Source: Microcoleus sp. CAWBG506
Lineage (GTDB): Bacteria > Cyanobacteriota > Cyanobacteriia > Cyanobacteriales > Microcoleaceae
Length of the DNA stretch: 64,000 nt
NCBI GenBank assembly: GCA_020883125.1
Contig: JAHREW010000010.1
Coordinates: 30,580-94,579, forward strand
Reading direction: 5' to 3'
This document shows positions 50,442-58,953 of this stretch, in pieces. The notes beneath the pieces were generated by a model, which saw nothing but the letters and a program-made list of their open reading frames with translations, did not search any database and was not told where the DNA came from. Position numbers and translations under genes: made by a program. Every line of letters begins with the position of its first letter. Position 1 is the first letter of the stretch.

Positions 50442-51116
50442 ATGCCTGCCAAGGTAGCATCTAATACATCTCGCGTTTCTCCTTGGTTAACTTCCTTGCT
50501 GTATCCGTTAGGTCACTATGTTGTCCTGCCGTCTTATTTTGGCAAGATACACATCGCAGGACAGGAAAACTTGCCCAAGGACGGGCCTGTAATTTTAGCA
50601 CCGACGCACCGTTCCCGGTGGGATGCCCTGATGATGCCCTATTCCACAGGACAAAAAGTGACTGGACGGGATTTGCGCTTTATGGTAACAGCCGATGAAG
50701 TGAAAGGACTGCAAGGGTGGTTCATCAGGCATTTGGGAGGTTTTGCTGTGGATATCCGGCATCCCGCCATTAGCAGTCTGCGTTATGGCGTAGAATTGCT
50801 CATTGCCAAGGAAATGTTGGTCATTTTTCCCGAAGGCGGGATTTTTCAGGATGGTGATGTTCACCCGATTAAGCCTGGATTGGCTCGTTTGGCACTTCAA
50901 GCGGAGTCGAGTTTACCCGGTTTGGGGGTAAAAATTGTACCGATGAGTATTCGCTACCACCCTCGCGTTCCTCGATGGGGTTCTGAGGTGAAAATTGCGA
51001 TCGGTTCTCCACTTTGGGTGATGGATTATGCTAAATCGGCTAGCACCAAAAAAGAGGCGCGATTGTTGACGGCTGATTTGGAAATTGCTCTCAAAAATCT
51101 GGATGAAAGTTGTTAA
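50442..51116 (+). CDS. plsC: 1-acyl-sn-glycerol-3-phosphate acyltransferase
   Basis: 224 aa from the ATG at 50442 (a GTG three codons upstream is possible). PlsC family acyltransferase: in place of the HX4D motif it reads THRSRWDALMM (H-R-S-R-W-D, the exact HX4D), followed by GWFIRHLGGFAVDI, LVIFPEGGIF (FPEG motif) and PMSIRYHP. It makes phosphatidic acid for membrane lipids. The gene is followed by a TTAATTGTTAATTG repeat and a small cyanobacterial gene. Confidence 0.92.
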   Translation: MPAKVASNTSRVSPWLTSLLYPLGHYVVLPSYFGKIHIAGQENLPKDGPVILAPTHRSRWDALMMPYSTGQKVTGRDLRFMVTADEVKGLQGWFIRHLGGFAVDIRHPAISSLRYGVELLIAKEMLVIFPEGGIFQDGDVHPIKPGLARLALQAESSLPGLGVKIVPMSIRYHPRVPRWGSEVKIAIGSPLWVMDYAKSASTKKEARLLTADLEIALKNLDESC

Positions 51117-51145
51117 TTGTTAATTGTTAATTGTTATTTTTCATC

Positions 51146-51547
51146 ATGTTGGGTAGGTCAGAATCAATGGGTTTTGGTTTGAACTTTAAGGCTGGTCAAA
51201 TTGTCAGTTTAGAGTGTGGAGATGCGTGTCTGCATTCCGAGGTAATTCAGGTGGTTGAGGCGCGTCAAGTTTGTTGGGTGCGCCCTTTAATGTTAGTTGT
51301 ATTCTTGTCACAACAGGATTTGGGCGATCGCCTTTCCCCAGAATACAGTTTGTTGGATTTGCGGGATGGTTCGGATTTGCTTTGGCCTTTAAATTTGTTT
51401 CGGGCTGCTTTAGATACAGAAGTCATTTCCCTATTGACTCAGTTGCACTCTCTGGATTCTGAAAAAAACGATGGGGTGACTGCTTCTAGGCAACTTCTGG
51501 ATTTTGTCGATCGAGTTTGGACAGCTTTTCCCACAGCTTTTCATTAG
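51146..51547 (+). CDS. Conserved hypothetical protein, cyanobacterial
   Basis: 133 aa from the ATG at 51146; the ATG at 51167 (MGFGLNFKAGQIVSLE), preceded by AGGTC, is an equal candidate. A strand-rich first half (GQIVSLECGDACLHSEVIQVVEARQVCWVRPLMLVVF) and a helical second half (DLLWPLNLFRAALDTEVISLLTQL). I do not recognise the family; the frame, codon use and position right behind plsC suggest a real gene. Confidence 0.65.
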   Translation: MLGRSESMGFGLNFKAGQIVSLECGDACLHSEVIQVVEARQVCWVRPLMLVVFLSQQDLGDRLSPEYSLLDLRDGSDLLWPLNLFRAALDTEVISLLTQLHSLDSEKNDGVTASRQLLDFVDRVWTAFPTAFH

Positions 51548-51640
51548 TTATTTGTTATTTGTTATTTGTTGTTGGTTATTGGTTAGTTATTATTGGTTAT
51601 TGGTTAGTTATTATTGGTTATTTGTAACAGATAACAAATA
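51545..51640. repeat. TTATTTG/TTATTGG short tandem repeats
   Basis: Imperfect heptamer-like units (TTATTTG, TTATTGG, TTAGTTA) in one direction followed by their complements (AACAAATAATAAC), a small version of the inverted arrays at 19542-20420, between convergent genes. Confidence 0.75.
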
Positions 51641-51680
51641 ATAACTAACCGATCGCACGCAACTAACTAATCACAAAATT

Positions 51681-52445
51681 TTAAAATACCGCGTGTGAAA
51701 GTTCTTCAGGGTTTAGATTATTGTGAATTACTTGACCATCGCGGAACCAGACTACTCGCCGAGTTTGGCGCGCCACTTCCGGTTCGTGCGTTACCATAAC
51801 CACTGTCATGCCACTTTCATTAAATTCTGTAAAGATATCCATTACTTCTTGGGTGGTTTTAGTGTCTAATGCACCTGTAGGTTCGTCCGCTAGTAATAAT
51901 ACAGGACGATTGACTATGGCGCGGGCGATCGCAACTCGCTGCTGCTGTCCTCCTGAGAGTTGATTTGGTTTATTTTGCAGCCGACTTTCCAAGCCTACCT
52001 TAGTTAAAGCCTCTACAGCCCGATCGCGTCTTTCGGCTGAGGGAACACCCGCATAAACCATCGGTAACATCACATTTTCTAAGGCTGTTAACTGAGACAA
52101 CAGGTGAAATTGCTGGAAGACAAAACCTAATTTTAAATTCCGAATTCCGGCTAAGTCTGATTCGGGCATTTGGGCCACATCGACGCCGTCTAGGTAATAA
52201 CTGCCGCTCGTAGGTCGATCGAGACAACCGATAATATTCATAGCTGTAGATTTACCAGAACCCGATGCGCCCATAATCGAACAATATTCTCCCTGTCTCA
52301 CCGTCAAGCTGACACCGTTTAAGGCGCGAACTTCTAAGTCGTCAACCCCATAAACTTTGGTGATATCTTTGAGACCGACAATAACTGGTTTTGAGAGGAC
52401 TTCCTCGTTGACTTCTTGGTAGGTCTGGGTTTGTAGTTCAGGCAT
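51681..52445 (-). CDS. MacB/LolD/DevA-type ABC ATPase
   Basis: 254 aa. Walker A GASGSGKST, signature LSGGQQQRVAIARAI, Walker B LLLADEPTGALDT, H-loop THEPEVA, and the MacB-type YCSIMGASGSGKSTAMNIIGCLD context. It energises a mechanotransmission exporter. No permease gene adjoins it; the only such permeases in the window are the unpaired genes at 20427 and 21714, ~29 kb away. Pairing with them is plausible but unproven. The N-terminal 20 residues (MPELQTQTYQEVNEEV) are an extension. Confidence 0.88.
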   Translation of the reverse strand: MPELQTQTYQEVNEEVLSKPVIVGLKDITKVYGVDDLEVRALNGVSLTVRQGEYCSIMGASGSGKSTAMNIIGCLDRPTSGSYYLDGVDVAQMPESDLAGIRNLKLGFVFQQFHLLSQLTALENVMLPMVYAGVPSAERRDRAVEALTKVGLESRLQNKPNQLSGGQQQRVAIARAIVNRPVLLLADEPTGALDTKTTQEVMDIFTEFNESGMTVVMVTHEPEVARQTRRVVWFRDGQVIHNNLNPEELSHAVF

Positions 52446-52823
52446 TTGTTTTTATGTGCGATCGACACAACTAACTACTAAGTTAACACTTCTGAGCGGT
52501 TTTCGGGGGTGAAAAGGCGATGTTTGGACGGTTGCGGGACTTATACACGGGTAGTGAGAAACCGGGTTGTTTGACAAAAATAATTCGTTATGGCGTGCAC
52601 AAATGATGAAAACCCGGTTGATTTGGTGTTGGTGAGTAAGTCCTAAATTAGAGAAATTTGTGGCTGAAAGTGCAATACGGTTTACAAATATGATTTTTGA
52701 CGAATTTCTTAAGTCAATCATATTGCGGTAGGGGTGGGTGCCGGCGAATAATTGATGAAATAATCGACTGTATCAAGTCCGGCACGCGCCCAATAGAAGT
52801 AAAGCGTATTGACTGAAAGTGGC
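52446..52823. other. Intergenic region with an AACCGGGTT hairpin
   Basis: 378 bp. At 52559-52619 AAACCGGGTT pairs with AACCCGGTT across ~45 bp, the same family as 37621-37682. The rest holds nothing I recognise. Confidence 0.6.
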
Positions 52824-53672
52824 TTAAATGCGATCGGGATCGATATTCAATTCGCGCATTTTTGCCGCTAAACGTTCTGCTCGCTGATCTGCTTGTTCAG
52901 CTTTCTGACGTTCTTGTTGCGCCCTTTGATCTGCTTGTTCGGCTTTCTGACGTTCTTGTTCGGCTTTCTGACGTTCTTGTTCAGCTTTCTGACGTTCTTG
53001 TTGTGCCCTTTGAACTGCTTCTTCCGTTCTTTGATCTGCTTGTTGTGCTCTCTGATTTGCTTGTTCGGCTCTTTGATCTGCTTGTTCGGCACGCTGGCGG
53101 TCTAATTCCCCTCGTTCCTCCAATTCCGCATAAGAAAGAAACCTTTGTCCATCGGGTCGATAAATTTCTAACCCATCTTCGCCCAACTCAAATCTGATTC
53201 CCAATCTCGGACTTATCCAGCCTTCCATCGGCTCAATTAATTCTAAGTTTCCTTCAATTCTTTGCCAACCGCTCAAATCATTATTTTCTGGATCGTAAAG
53301 GTAATATTCCTCCACTCCATAGCGATTGTAAAATGCAAATTTTTTGTGCATTTTGGCTTGTCTGTCGTTATGAGATCGAATCTCAAATGCGACTTGGGGA
53401 GCCATATTATCTTCTTGAAATTGCATATAGGAACGCCGCTCGCCCTTGGGTCTGCCAAAGATTACCATCGTATCCGGTGCTTGAGAAATATCCGGTCTTC
53501 CTTGAACTGGATACCACAGTAAATCGGCTGCTATGAAGACGTTTGGGTCATTTTTGAACAACGATTCGCAACCTTCTTTGATTGTGACAATTAATTTGTA
53601 TTGAATTGTGCTATCTGCCATTGGTTGACCGTCGCTGGATGGATAAATAATTTGTTCGGTCGTGACTTGCAT
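52824..53672 (-). CDS. Uma2-family nuclease-fold protein with long QERQKAE repeat tail
   Basis: 282 aa. Residues 1-190 are a Uma2/DUF820 domain (PDTMVIFGRPKGERR, PQVAFEIRSHNDRQAKMHKKFAFYNRYGVEEYYLYDP, with E-I-R in place of the common E-V-L). Residues 190-275 are a run of heptads QRAEQAD / QKAEQER encoded by 21-bp-periodic DNA (52905-53100), predicting a long coiled coil or single alpha-helix. The repeats may expand or contract. Whether the nuclease core is active cannot be judged. Confidence 0.85.
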   Translation of the reverse strand: MQVTTEQIIYPSSDGQPMADSTIQYKLIVTIKEGCESLFKNDPNVFIAADLLWYPVQGRPDISQAPDTMVIFGRPKGERRSYMQFQEDNMAPQVAFEIRSHNDRQAKMHKKFAFYNRYGVEEYYLYDPENNDLSGWQRIEGNLELIEPMEGWISPRLGIRFELGEDGLEIYRPDGQRFLSYAELEERGELDRQRAEQADQRAEQANQRAQQADQRTEEAVQRAQQERQKAEQERQKAEQERQKAEQADQRAQQERQKAEQADQRAERLAAKMRELNIDPDRI

Positions 53673-53734
53673 AGTGGTTGTCTCCGAGAACTATCTAATA
53701 TTAATTGTACTATTATTTCGTGATACTTGTTGAT

Positions 53735-54175
53735 TTATTTAGTCATCCGTTGTTGCGCGGCTGGTGACGGATATGCACCAACTTCTATCAAAATTTGTCG
53801 CTCTCTAATCCGCTCATTGTGATTAAATTCTAGAATTCGTGCTGTGACTTCTCCAATATCTGTTTTTGGTTGAATCGCAGCTTGATCTAAGCGAAAATGT
53901 TCTCCCCAAAAATCTCTGCGCGGGTTGAAAAAACGCACCAATTCTCCAGTGCGCCAAACAATGGAACCTAAATAGGTTCCTTTCTGGAGGTTGCAGAAAA
54001 TACAAGCATAAGCGAGGTTATCGGCTGTAGTTTCTCCACCATGTTTGACGCTGATGATATGGTCAACTTGACAGCCGGAACTCTCTGCTTCTGGAATTAG
54101 GCAGTATTCGCAAAGGCGATCGGCACGGAAAGCAACTAAACGCCTGAGTTCGGCATTAATGTAAGGACGAGACAT
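53735..54175 (-). CDS. HNH endonuclease
   Basis: 146 aa. The zinc-binding frame CEYCLIPE...CACIFCN around the HNH core VDHIISVKHGGETTADNLAYACIFCNLQKG: DH and N/H residues are all in place. It starts eight bases after the stop of the preceding 84-aa gene, so they form an operon, a common pair in cyanobacteria. It could be a homing-type, restriction-like or toxin nuclease; the context does not decide. Confidence 0.88.
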   Translation of the reverse strand: MSRPYINAELRRLVAFRADRLCEYCLIPEAESSGCQVDHIISVKHGGETTADNLAYACIFCNLQKGTYLGSIVWRTGELVRFFNPRRDFWGEHFRLDQAAIQPKTDIGEVTARILEFNHNERIRERQILIEVGAYPSPAAQQRMTK

Positions 54176-54182
54176 AAAAAAA

Positions 54183-54437
54183 TTACTCTTTGACGACGTG
54201 TTTGTGAGCGACTGCTTTGATTAACCTCAACAAGTGTTCTATAACTAGAAAGTTGTCTAATTCGGTTTTTTCATCGCGGGTCAAATCTTGATTGTTGTGT
54301 GCGTAAATTAGGTCGGCGATATGCTCTTTTGCTTCTTCGGATAGTTGAAAGTTGAGAATGCTTTCGGGAGTAGCGCCAGCAGCAAAAAACTCAACTATTT
54401 CTGCATAAGCTTGGGGGATTTTAGTTGCTACGGTCAT
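54183..54437 (-). CDS. Small helical protein paired with the HNH gene
   Basis: 84 aa, all-helical by sequence (IPQAYAEIVEFFAAGATPESILNFQLSEEAKEHIADLIYAHNN...LDNFLVIEHLLRLIKAVAHKH). It precedes the HNH endonuclease gene with only 7 bp between, so the two are co-translated. I recall similar small genes beside HNH genes or other nucleases in cyanobacteria, which suggests a partner or antitoxin-like inhibitor; that is inference. Ribosome site GGAGAAA is just upstream of the ATG. Confidence 0.75.
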   Translation of the reverse strand: MTVATKIPQAYAEIVEFFAAGATPESILNFQLSEEAKEHIADLIYAHNNQDLTRDEKTELDNFLVIEHLLRLIKAVAHKHVVKE

Positions 54438-54464
54438 AACTTGTTTCTCCTTTTTTTGTTTAGA

Positions 54465-55856
54465 TCACAGCTTGTCTAGTTTTGCCAATTGTTTTTCTGC
54501 AAATTTGCGGACTTGTTCATCTTGATCGTTGGCAAATCGATCGCGAAGTATTTCTAATGTTTTCGGGCGATCGGGGGTATTGATTGACCATGATTTCAAG
54601 TGCTATTTGTCGGGGATTATCTTGTGATTCATATTTGCGTTCAAAAGGATCGTTGATAGCAATATCACACAATAATTCAAATGTTTCCGGGTCATCTTTC
54701 CACCCCCGTGCTAATTCTTGGACTGCTTCACGTCGCACATCCGAATTATCGTCAGATTGAGCGCGTTGTTTGAGGAAAGGTAAAGTTTCGGGGTCATCTT
54801 TCCACCCCCCTGCTAATTCTTGGACTGCTTCACGTCGCACAGCCCAATTATCGTCAGATTGAGCGCGTTGTTTGAGCCAAGGTAAAGTTTCCGGGTCATC
54901 TTTCCCAGTAATGGCGATCGCGCCCAAGTTAATGCTAAATATTGTAACAGAGTAGATTTGCCGGAACCTGGATCGCCTAAAATCACAATGTAGGGATAAT
55001 TTGATTTGTCATTGATGACATCTAACACGGATACGATCGGCTGTGAAAAATAACCGCGTCGATATTTCTCTAAATTTTCAAGTTCGATCGCCTCTAGTCG
55101 ATCGCCCTCTTCCAACCGCCGTTGATGTTCCTTGGGAATTTCGTAAGCTTGCGGCACAAAAGACTCGTAAATTAAGCGCACATCTTGGAAAATAAAGATT
55201 TGCCAAACTTTCAGCCTTTCGCGATAATCATAGGTGTTGCTATCGACGCTGCTTAAATTGAGATTGCTGTAACGTTCGCACAAAGCCTCTTGATATTGCC
55301 TCAAATCAAAATCGGGGATAATCCCAACAATTTCTTGAGTGTTTTTCTGAATGCTGTCCAGATTTTGAGCATTCAAGATATCCCGCAAGTCTTTTGAGTC
55401 AAACAGAATTTCTTGAACTTCGGCGAGATACTGATTGGCGATGGTTTGCCACTTAAATTTGGCGGGTAAAGCAGCTAAATCTAGTTGAGTCCAGGTTTGT
55501 TCGAGAAGTTCTGCATCCAGGGATTCGCGATCGCTCTCAAAGGCCTTACCCAAAATTTCCTTAACTGACTTGTTGCCGATAAACTTTTTAACATCTTTAA
55601 TATACAGCTTAATCTGTTCTTGGGAAAGTCCGCTGATTTTTAACTGTTGTTGTACCAACTCCAAAAACTTTTTGAGGGCTTTACCCCCTGCGACTTGTCG
55701 CGGATCTTTTTCGCCAAATAAGACGTTTTTCAGGGAATCTTTAAAAAAATCTTTTACTAAATCCTTCGCGCCGTCTACTGCCAAATCTTCTAAGATGGGT
55801 TTGACGAGAATGCCGACTCCTTGCGTTACCCCCCAGACCACAAGCCAATCAATCAT
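54465..55856 (-). pseudogene. NACHT-HEAT STAND NTPase, internally deleted and frameshifted
   Basis: The N-terminus from 55856 (MIDWLVVWGVTQGVG) and its ~270-residue effector/helical region run into the P-loop GDPGSGKSTLLQYLALTWA. At ~54915 the frame jumps straight into HEAT repeats (ITGKDDPETLPWLKQRAQSDDNWAVRREAVQELAGGWKDDPETL...), so everything from the NACHT Walker B to the first HEATs is missing. The joint coincides with a GCGATCGC octamer. A second lesion is an extra base in the C5 run at 54573-54577: without it the protein would end DRPKTLEILRDRFANDQD...KLDKL at 54465. Not functional as read. Confidence 0.8.
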
Positions 55857-55885
55857 AAAGCTAGCCAGACAACTAAATTGATTTC

Positions 55886-55996
55886 TATAATATAGCAATT
55901 CTCAATGATTTGTGAATTTCTTGCTCCCGGACCTTAATAAGGTCCGGGTTGGGGTGGGGTAAAAAACTTGCGACTCCTGCAAGGATTGCTATATAA
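55886..55996. repeat. MITE-like element with inner terminator hairpin
   Basis: TATAATATAGCAATTCTC (55886-55903) is inverted at the right end (GGATTGCTATATAACA, ending near 55996). Inside lies a perfect hairpin CCCGGACCTTA / TAAGGTCCGGG (55926-55948). It lies just upstream of the NACHT relic's start. Confidence 0.7.
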
Positions 55997-56056
55997 CAAT
56001 TCTAAATAATTTTTGAAGCTCAAAAAACTGTATCGGCAATCCCCATCTTTTCCCCG

Positions 56057-56285
56057 ATAGGTTAGGATAGTATTGGTTTTCTGTCCCTACGATTAGACCA
56101 GATCCCCCCTAGCCCCCCTTGAAAAAGGGGGGGACAAGATTCTTCTCTTTCGTCTGCTAGGTTAGGATAGTATCAATTTTTCTGTCGCTACGATTAGGCC
56201 AGATCCCCCCTAGCCCCCCTTGAAAAAGGGGGGGACAAGATTCTTCTCTTTCGTCCCCCTTTTTAAGGGGGATTTAGGGGGATCG
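56057..56285. repeat. 100-bp tandem duplication with GC-rich hairpins
   Basis: Two 100-bp units (about 56057-56156 and 56157-56256) beginning GTTAGGATAGTAT, each with CCCCCCTTGAAAAAGGGGGG. The second continues into another CCCCCTTTTTAAGGGGG hairpin. With the element at 55886 these fill most of the 700-bp gap before gor; the remaining 270 bp upstream of gor are AT-rich with no frame I trust. Confidence 0.85.
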
Positions 56286-56559
56286 AGACTCAGCTACAAC
56301 CAGCAATTCCCTCATCAGCCGCCGCCCAAAAATAGTTACATTTTTATATATTTTTTGCCAGTTGCTTGTGCTATACTCTAATAATGGAAGTGTGCGCAAT
56401 TTTAAAATTAATGCACATATTTCCATTATTAAACTATATCATGTCAACAGCAAGAAGTAAAGCAATTTCCCCTCTAAAAAACGAAATTTTTTTTGAGATA
56501 TCATTAAGAAAAGTAAAGCGCAAAATGCCTAAAATTGAGACAGGAAGGTAGGGACAATT

Positions 56560-57903
56560 ATGACATACGATTACGACTTGTTTGTGATAGGTGCAGGTTC
56601 CGGTGGATTGGCGAGTTCCAAGCGGGCGGCATCCTACGGGGCGAAAGTGGCGATCGCCGAAAATGACTTAGTAGGTGGCACCTGCGTCATTCGTGGCTGT
56701 GTCCCCAAAAAACTGATGGTGTACGCCTCTACATTTTCTCACCTGTACGAAGATGCGATCGGCTACGGTTGGAGCCCTGTAGAAACCAGTTTTAACTGGG
56801 AAAAACTTGTCACCACCGTTGACACAGAAGTCCGACGGCTGAGCCAACTGCACATTAGCTTCCTCGAAAAAGCTGGAGTTGAATTAATCTCAGGATATGC
56901 CAAATTTATCGACTCCCATACTGTCGAAGTTGGTGACAAAAAATACACCGCTGCCAAAATCTTAATCGCTGTCGGTGGCGAAGCTCACAGAATTGATATT
57001 CCTGGCATCGAACACGCGATTACTTCCCGCGAAATCTTCCTGTTAAAAGAGCAGCCGAAACGGTTGGCAATTTTGGGCGGCGGCTACATCGGCGTTGAAT
57101 TTGCCTGCATCATGAACGGGTTGGGAAGTGAGGTAACTCAAATCATCCGGCGCGATCGCATTCTGCACTACTTTGACGAAGAAATTCGCGCCAACGTGCA
57201 AGAAGGCATGGTTAAGCATGGCATTAATTTTGTGACAGGAAGCTCGATCGCACAAATCGAAAAAACTCCAGAAGGCCTAAAATTAACACTATCGGGAGAA
57301 TCAACAGAAAGCTTGACAGTAGACGCGGTTTTGTGCGCTACCGGGCGTTTGCCGAATTTGGAAAAGTTGGGTTTAGAAAATGCGGGAGTAGAAACAGAAA
57401 AAGGTGCGATCGCAGTTACGAAAGACAGCCGCACCAATCAACCGCATATTTTTGCTGTCGGAGATTGCACCAACCGGATTAATCTAACACCAATTGCGAT
57501 CGCCGAAGGACGTGCTTTTGCCGATACTGAATTTGGGAATAACCCCAGATCCATCAGTCACGAAAACGTGGCATCGGCCGTATTTTCCCAGCCGGAAGCG
57601 GCGACAGTTGGCTTAACAGAAGAGGAAGCTAGAGTCAAGTTTCCTGAATCAATCAAGTGTTATACAGCCAAGTTTAGACCGATGTTTCATGCTTTGACTG
57701 GTGCAGATGAGAAAACTTTTGTCAAGTTAGTTATTGAGACTAATACTGACAGAGTTTTGGGCGTGCACATGGTGGGGAAAGATGCTGGCGAGATTATTCA
57801 AGGAATGGCGATCGCCGTTAATATGGGAGCTACCAAGAAAGACTTCGATGCAACTATTGGCATTCATCCATCGACGGCTGAAGAGTTTGTGACTCTGCGA
57901 TAA
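56560..57903 (+). CDS. gor: Glutathione-disulfide reductase
   Basis: 447 aa. FAD/NADPH-dependent disulfide reductase: FAD loop GAGSGGLASSKRAA, redox-active pair GGTCVIRGCVPKK, NADPH loop GGGYIGVEFACIMNGLG, FAVGDCTN, and the C-terminal HPSTAEEF with the catalytic His. The plant/cyanobacterial-type GR keeps the cell's glutathione reduced. Length is as expected. The CVIRGCVPKK form is that of the GR (rather than dihydrolipoamide or mercuric reductase) branch. Confidence 0.95.
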   Translation: MTYDYDLFVIGAGSGGLASSKRAASYGAKVAIAENDLVGGTCVIRGCVPKKLMVYASTFSHLYEDAIGYGWSPVETSFNWEKLVTTVDTEVRRLSQLHISFLEKAGVELISGYAKFIDSHTVEVGDKKYTAAKILIAVGGEAHRIDIPGIEHAITSREIFLLKEQPKRLAILGGGYIGVEFACIMNGLGSEVTQIIRRDRILHYFDEEIRANVQEGMVKHGINFVTGSSIAQIEKTPEGLKLTLSGESTESLTVDAVLCATGRLPNLEKLGLENAGVETEKGAIAVTKDSRTNQPHIFAVGDCTNRINLTPIAIAEGRAFADTEFGNNPRSISHENVASAVFSQPEAATVGLTEEEARVKFPESIKCYTAKFRPMFHALTGADEKTFVKLVIETNTDRVLGVHMVGKDAGEIIQGMAIAVNMGATKKDFDATIGIHPSTAEEFVTLR

Positions 57904-57930
57904 ATAGGGCGAAGTCGTTAGCAGCAGCAG

Positions 57931-57979
57931 CCAGGGACTTAAGTCCCTGGCTAATAGCTAAAGTCGGTTAAAACCGACT
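57931..57979. repeat. Two-palindrome cassette after gor
   Basis: CCAGGGACTTAAGTCCCTGG (57931-57950) and AGTCGGTTAAAACCGACT (57962-57979), joined by CTAATAGCTAA: the same pair in the same order as 37744-37793. Its position 30 bp after the gor stop suits a terminator. Confidence 0.9.
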
Positions 57980-58033
57980 GAAGATTACCATTTTTAATCA
58001 GCTTTTCATGGCTGGCTAGAAGCCCACCCCACA

Positions 58034-58182
58034 ATAAAATTCAATGGGAGCATCCCGAATTTGCAAATATATCGGTATGGGCTATAGCATTCCGGTAATA
58101 AATCCTTCCTTTTAACCAATAACTTATCTGCCGAAATGCTATAGCCCCTACAAAATCGGGATGCTCCCAATTCAATTTTTGT
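58034..58182. mobile_element. MITE-like element with ~45-bp inverted ends
   Basis: Left end ATTCAATGGGAGCATCCCGA ... GGGCTATAGCATTCCGG; right end the inverse (CGAAATGCTATAGCCCC ... TCGGGATGCTCCCAATTCAA). Its ~50-bp AT-rich centre has no coding frame. It is followed by two GTGGAACAG(G/C)A-type repeats (58184-58235) and then the sigma-factor start. Confidence 0.8.
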
Positions 58183-58305
58183 GGAACAGGCTCTTGCTTG
58201 TGATTCTTTGTGGAACAGCATCTTGCTTGCGATCGATATTGGTGCAGTTTTACACGCCAAGCGGATTCATGCTCAAAATATTATTTTAAATAAATTGAAC
58301 CTTTT

Positions 58306-58953
58306 TTGAACCTCTCCTGTCTAAACCCTTCAGATAACGAACTGGTGAGGGATACTTCACAGGTGTTAGGTGTGTCAGCCAATGTTTTAATCGATAACTG
58401 TTCCGACTCAGACTTAGTTGCTGAATGCTTAAAGGGCGATCGTACCTGCTTTCGCCACCTTTACCAACGCTACCAACACAAAGTCAGGTCAACCCTTTAC
58501 CAACTCTGCGGGCCATCCCTGCTTGACGACTTAACGCAAGAAGTATTCCTGCGAGTCTGGAAAGGATTACCCAAGCTCAAACACCAAGACAACTTTCCTA
58601 CTTGGCTTTATCGAATCACTTGGAATGTAGCTTCTGACCAAAGACAAGCATTTGCTAAACAACATTCTTTTGATGCCGAACTCAAAAATCAAGCAGAAAT
58701 CAATTTAATTGTTGTCAAAGAACATACTTCTGAATTGATGCAGTTGCACTATCAAGATTTAGTGCAGCGGGGATTACAGCAATTGAGCTTTGAACACCGC
58801 AGCGTTTTGGTGCTACATGACTTAGAAGACATCCCGCAAAAAGAAGTAGCCCAAATTTTGGGACTACCGGCAGGAACTGTCAAATCTCGCGTGTTTTATG
58901 CCCGAAATGCTGTGCGGCAATTTTTGCAAAAAGAAGGTGTCAGCGAGCTATGA
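58306..58953 (+). CDS. ECF-family RNA polymerase sigma factor
   Basis: 215 aa from a TTG at 58306; a GTG at 58345 (VRDTSQVLG) is an alternative since no ATG is available near the start. Region 2 (ECLKGDRTCFRHLYQRYQHKVRSTLYQLCGPSLLDDLTQEVFLRVWKGL...FPTWLYRITWNVASD) and region 4 (LQQLSFEHRSVLVLHDLEDIPQKEVAQILGLPAGTVKSRVFYARNAVRQFL) without region 3 define the ECF group. Its stop overlaps the next gene by 4 nt (ATGA), so the anti-sigma is translationally coupled. Similar to cyanobacterial SigG/SigH types. Confidence 0.92.
   Translation: MNLSCLNPSDNELVRDTSQVLGVSANVLIDNCSDSDLVAECLKGDRTCFRHLYQRYQHKVRSTLYQLCGPSLLDDLTQEVFLRVWKGLPKLKHQDNFPTWLYRITWNVASDQRQAFAKQHSFDAELKNQAEINLIVVKEHTSELMQLHYQDLVQRGLQQLSFEHRSVLVLHDLEDIPQKEVAQILGLPAGTVKSRVFYARNAVRQFLQKEGVSEL

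Noticed and set aside
52868-53105. Alternative frames in the heptad tract of the Uma2 gene
   Set aside because: The 21-bp period keeps all frames open, so open length alone is meaningless; only the frame continuous with the Uma2 domain is supported.
54183-54437. Calling the 84-aa protein an antitoxin outright
   Set aside because: Position fits, but no DNA-binding or known antitoxin motif is visible; kept as a possibility only.
56366-56551. A 61-codon plus-strand frame upstream of gor
   Set aside because: AT-rich, no ribosome site, no recognisable pattern; likely chance.
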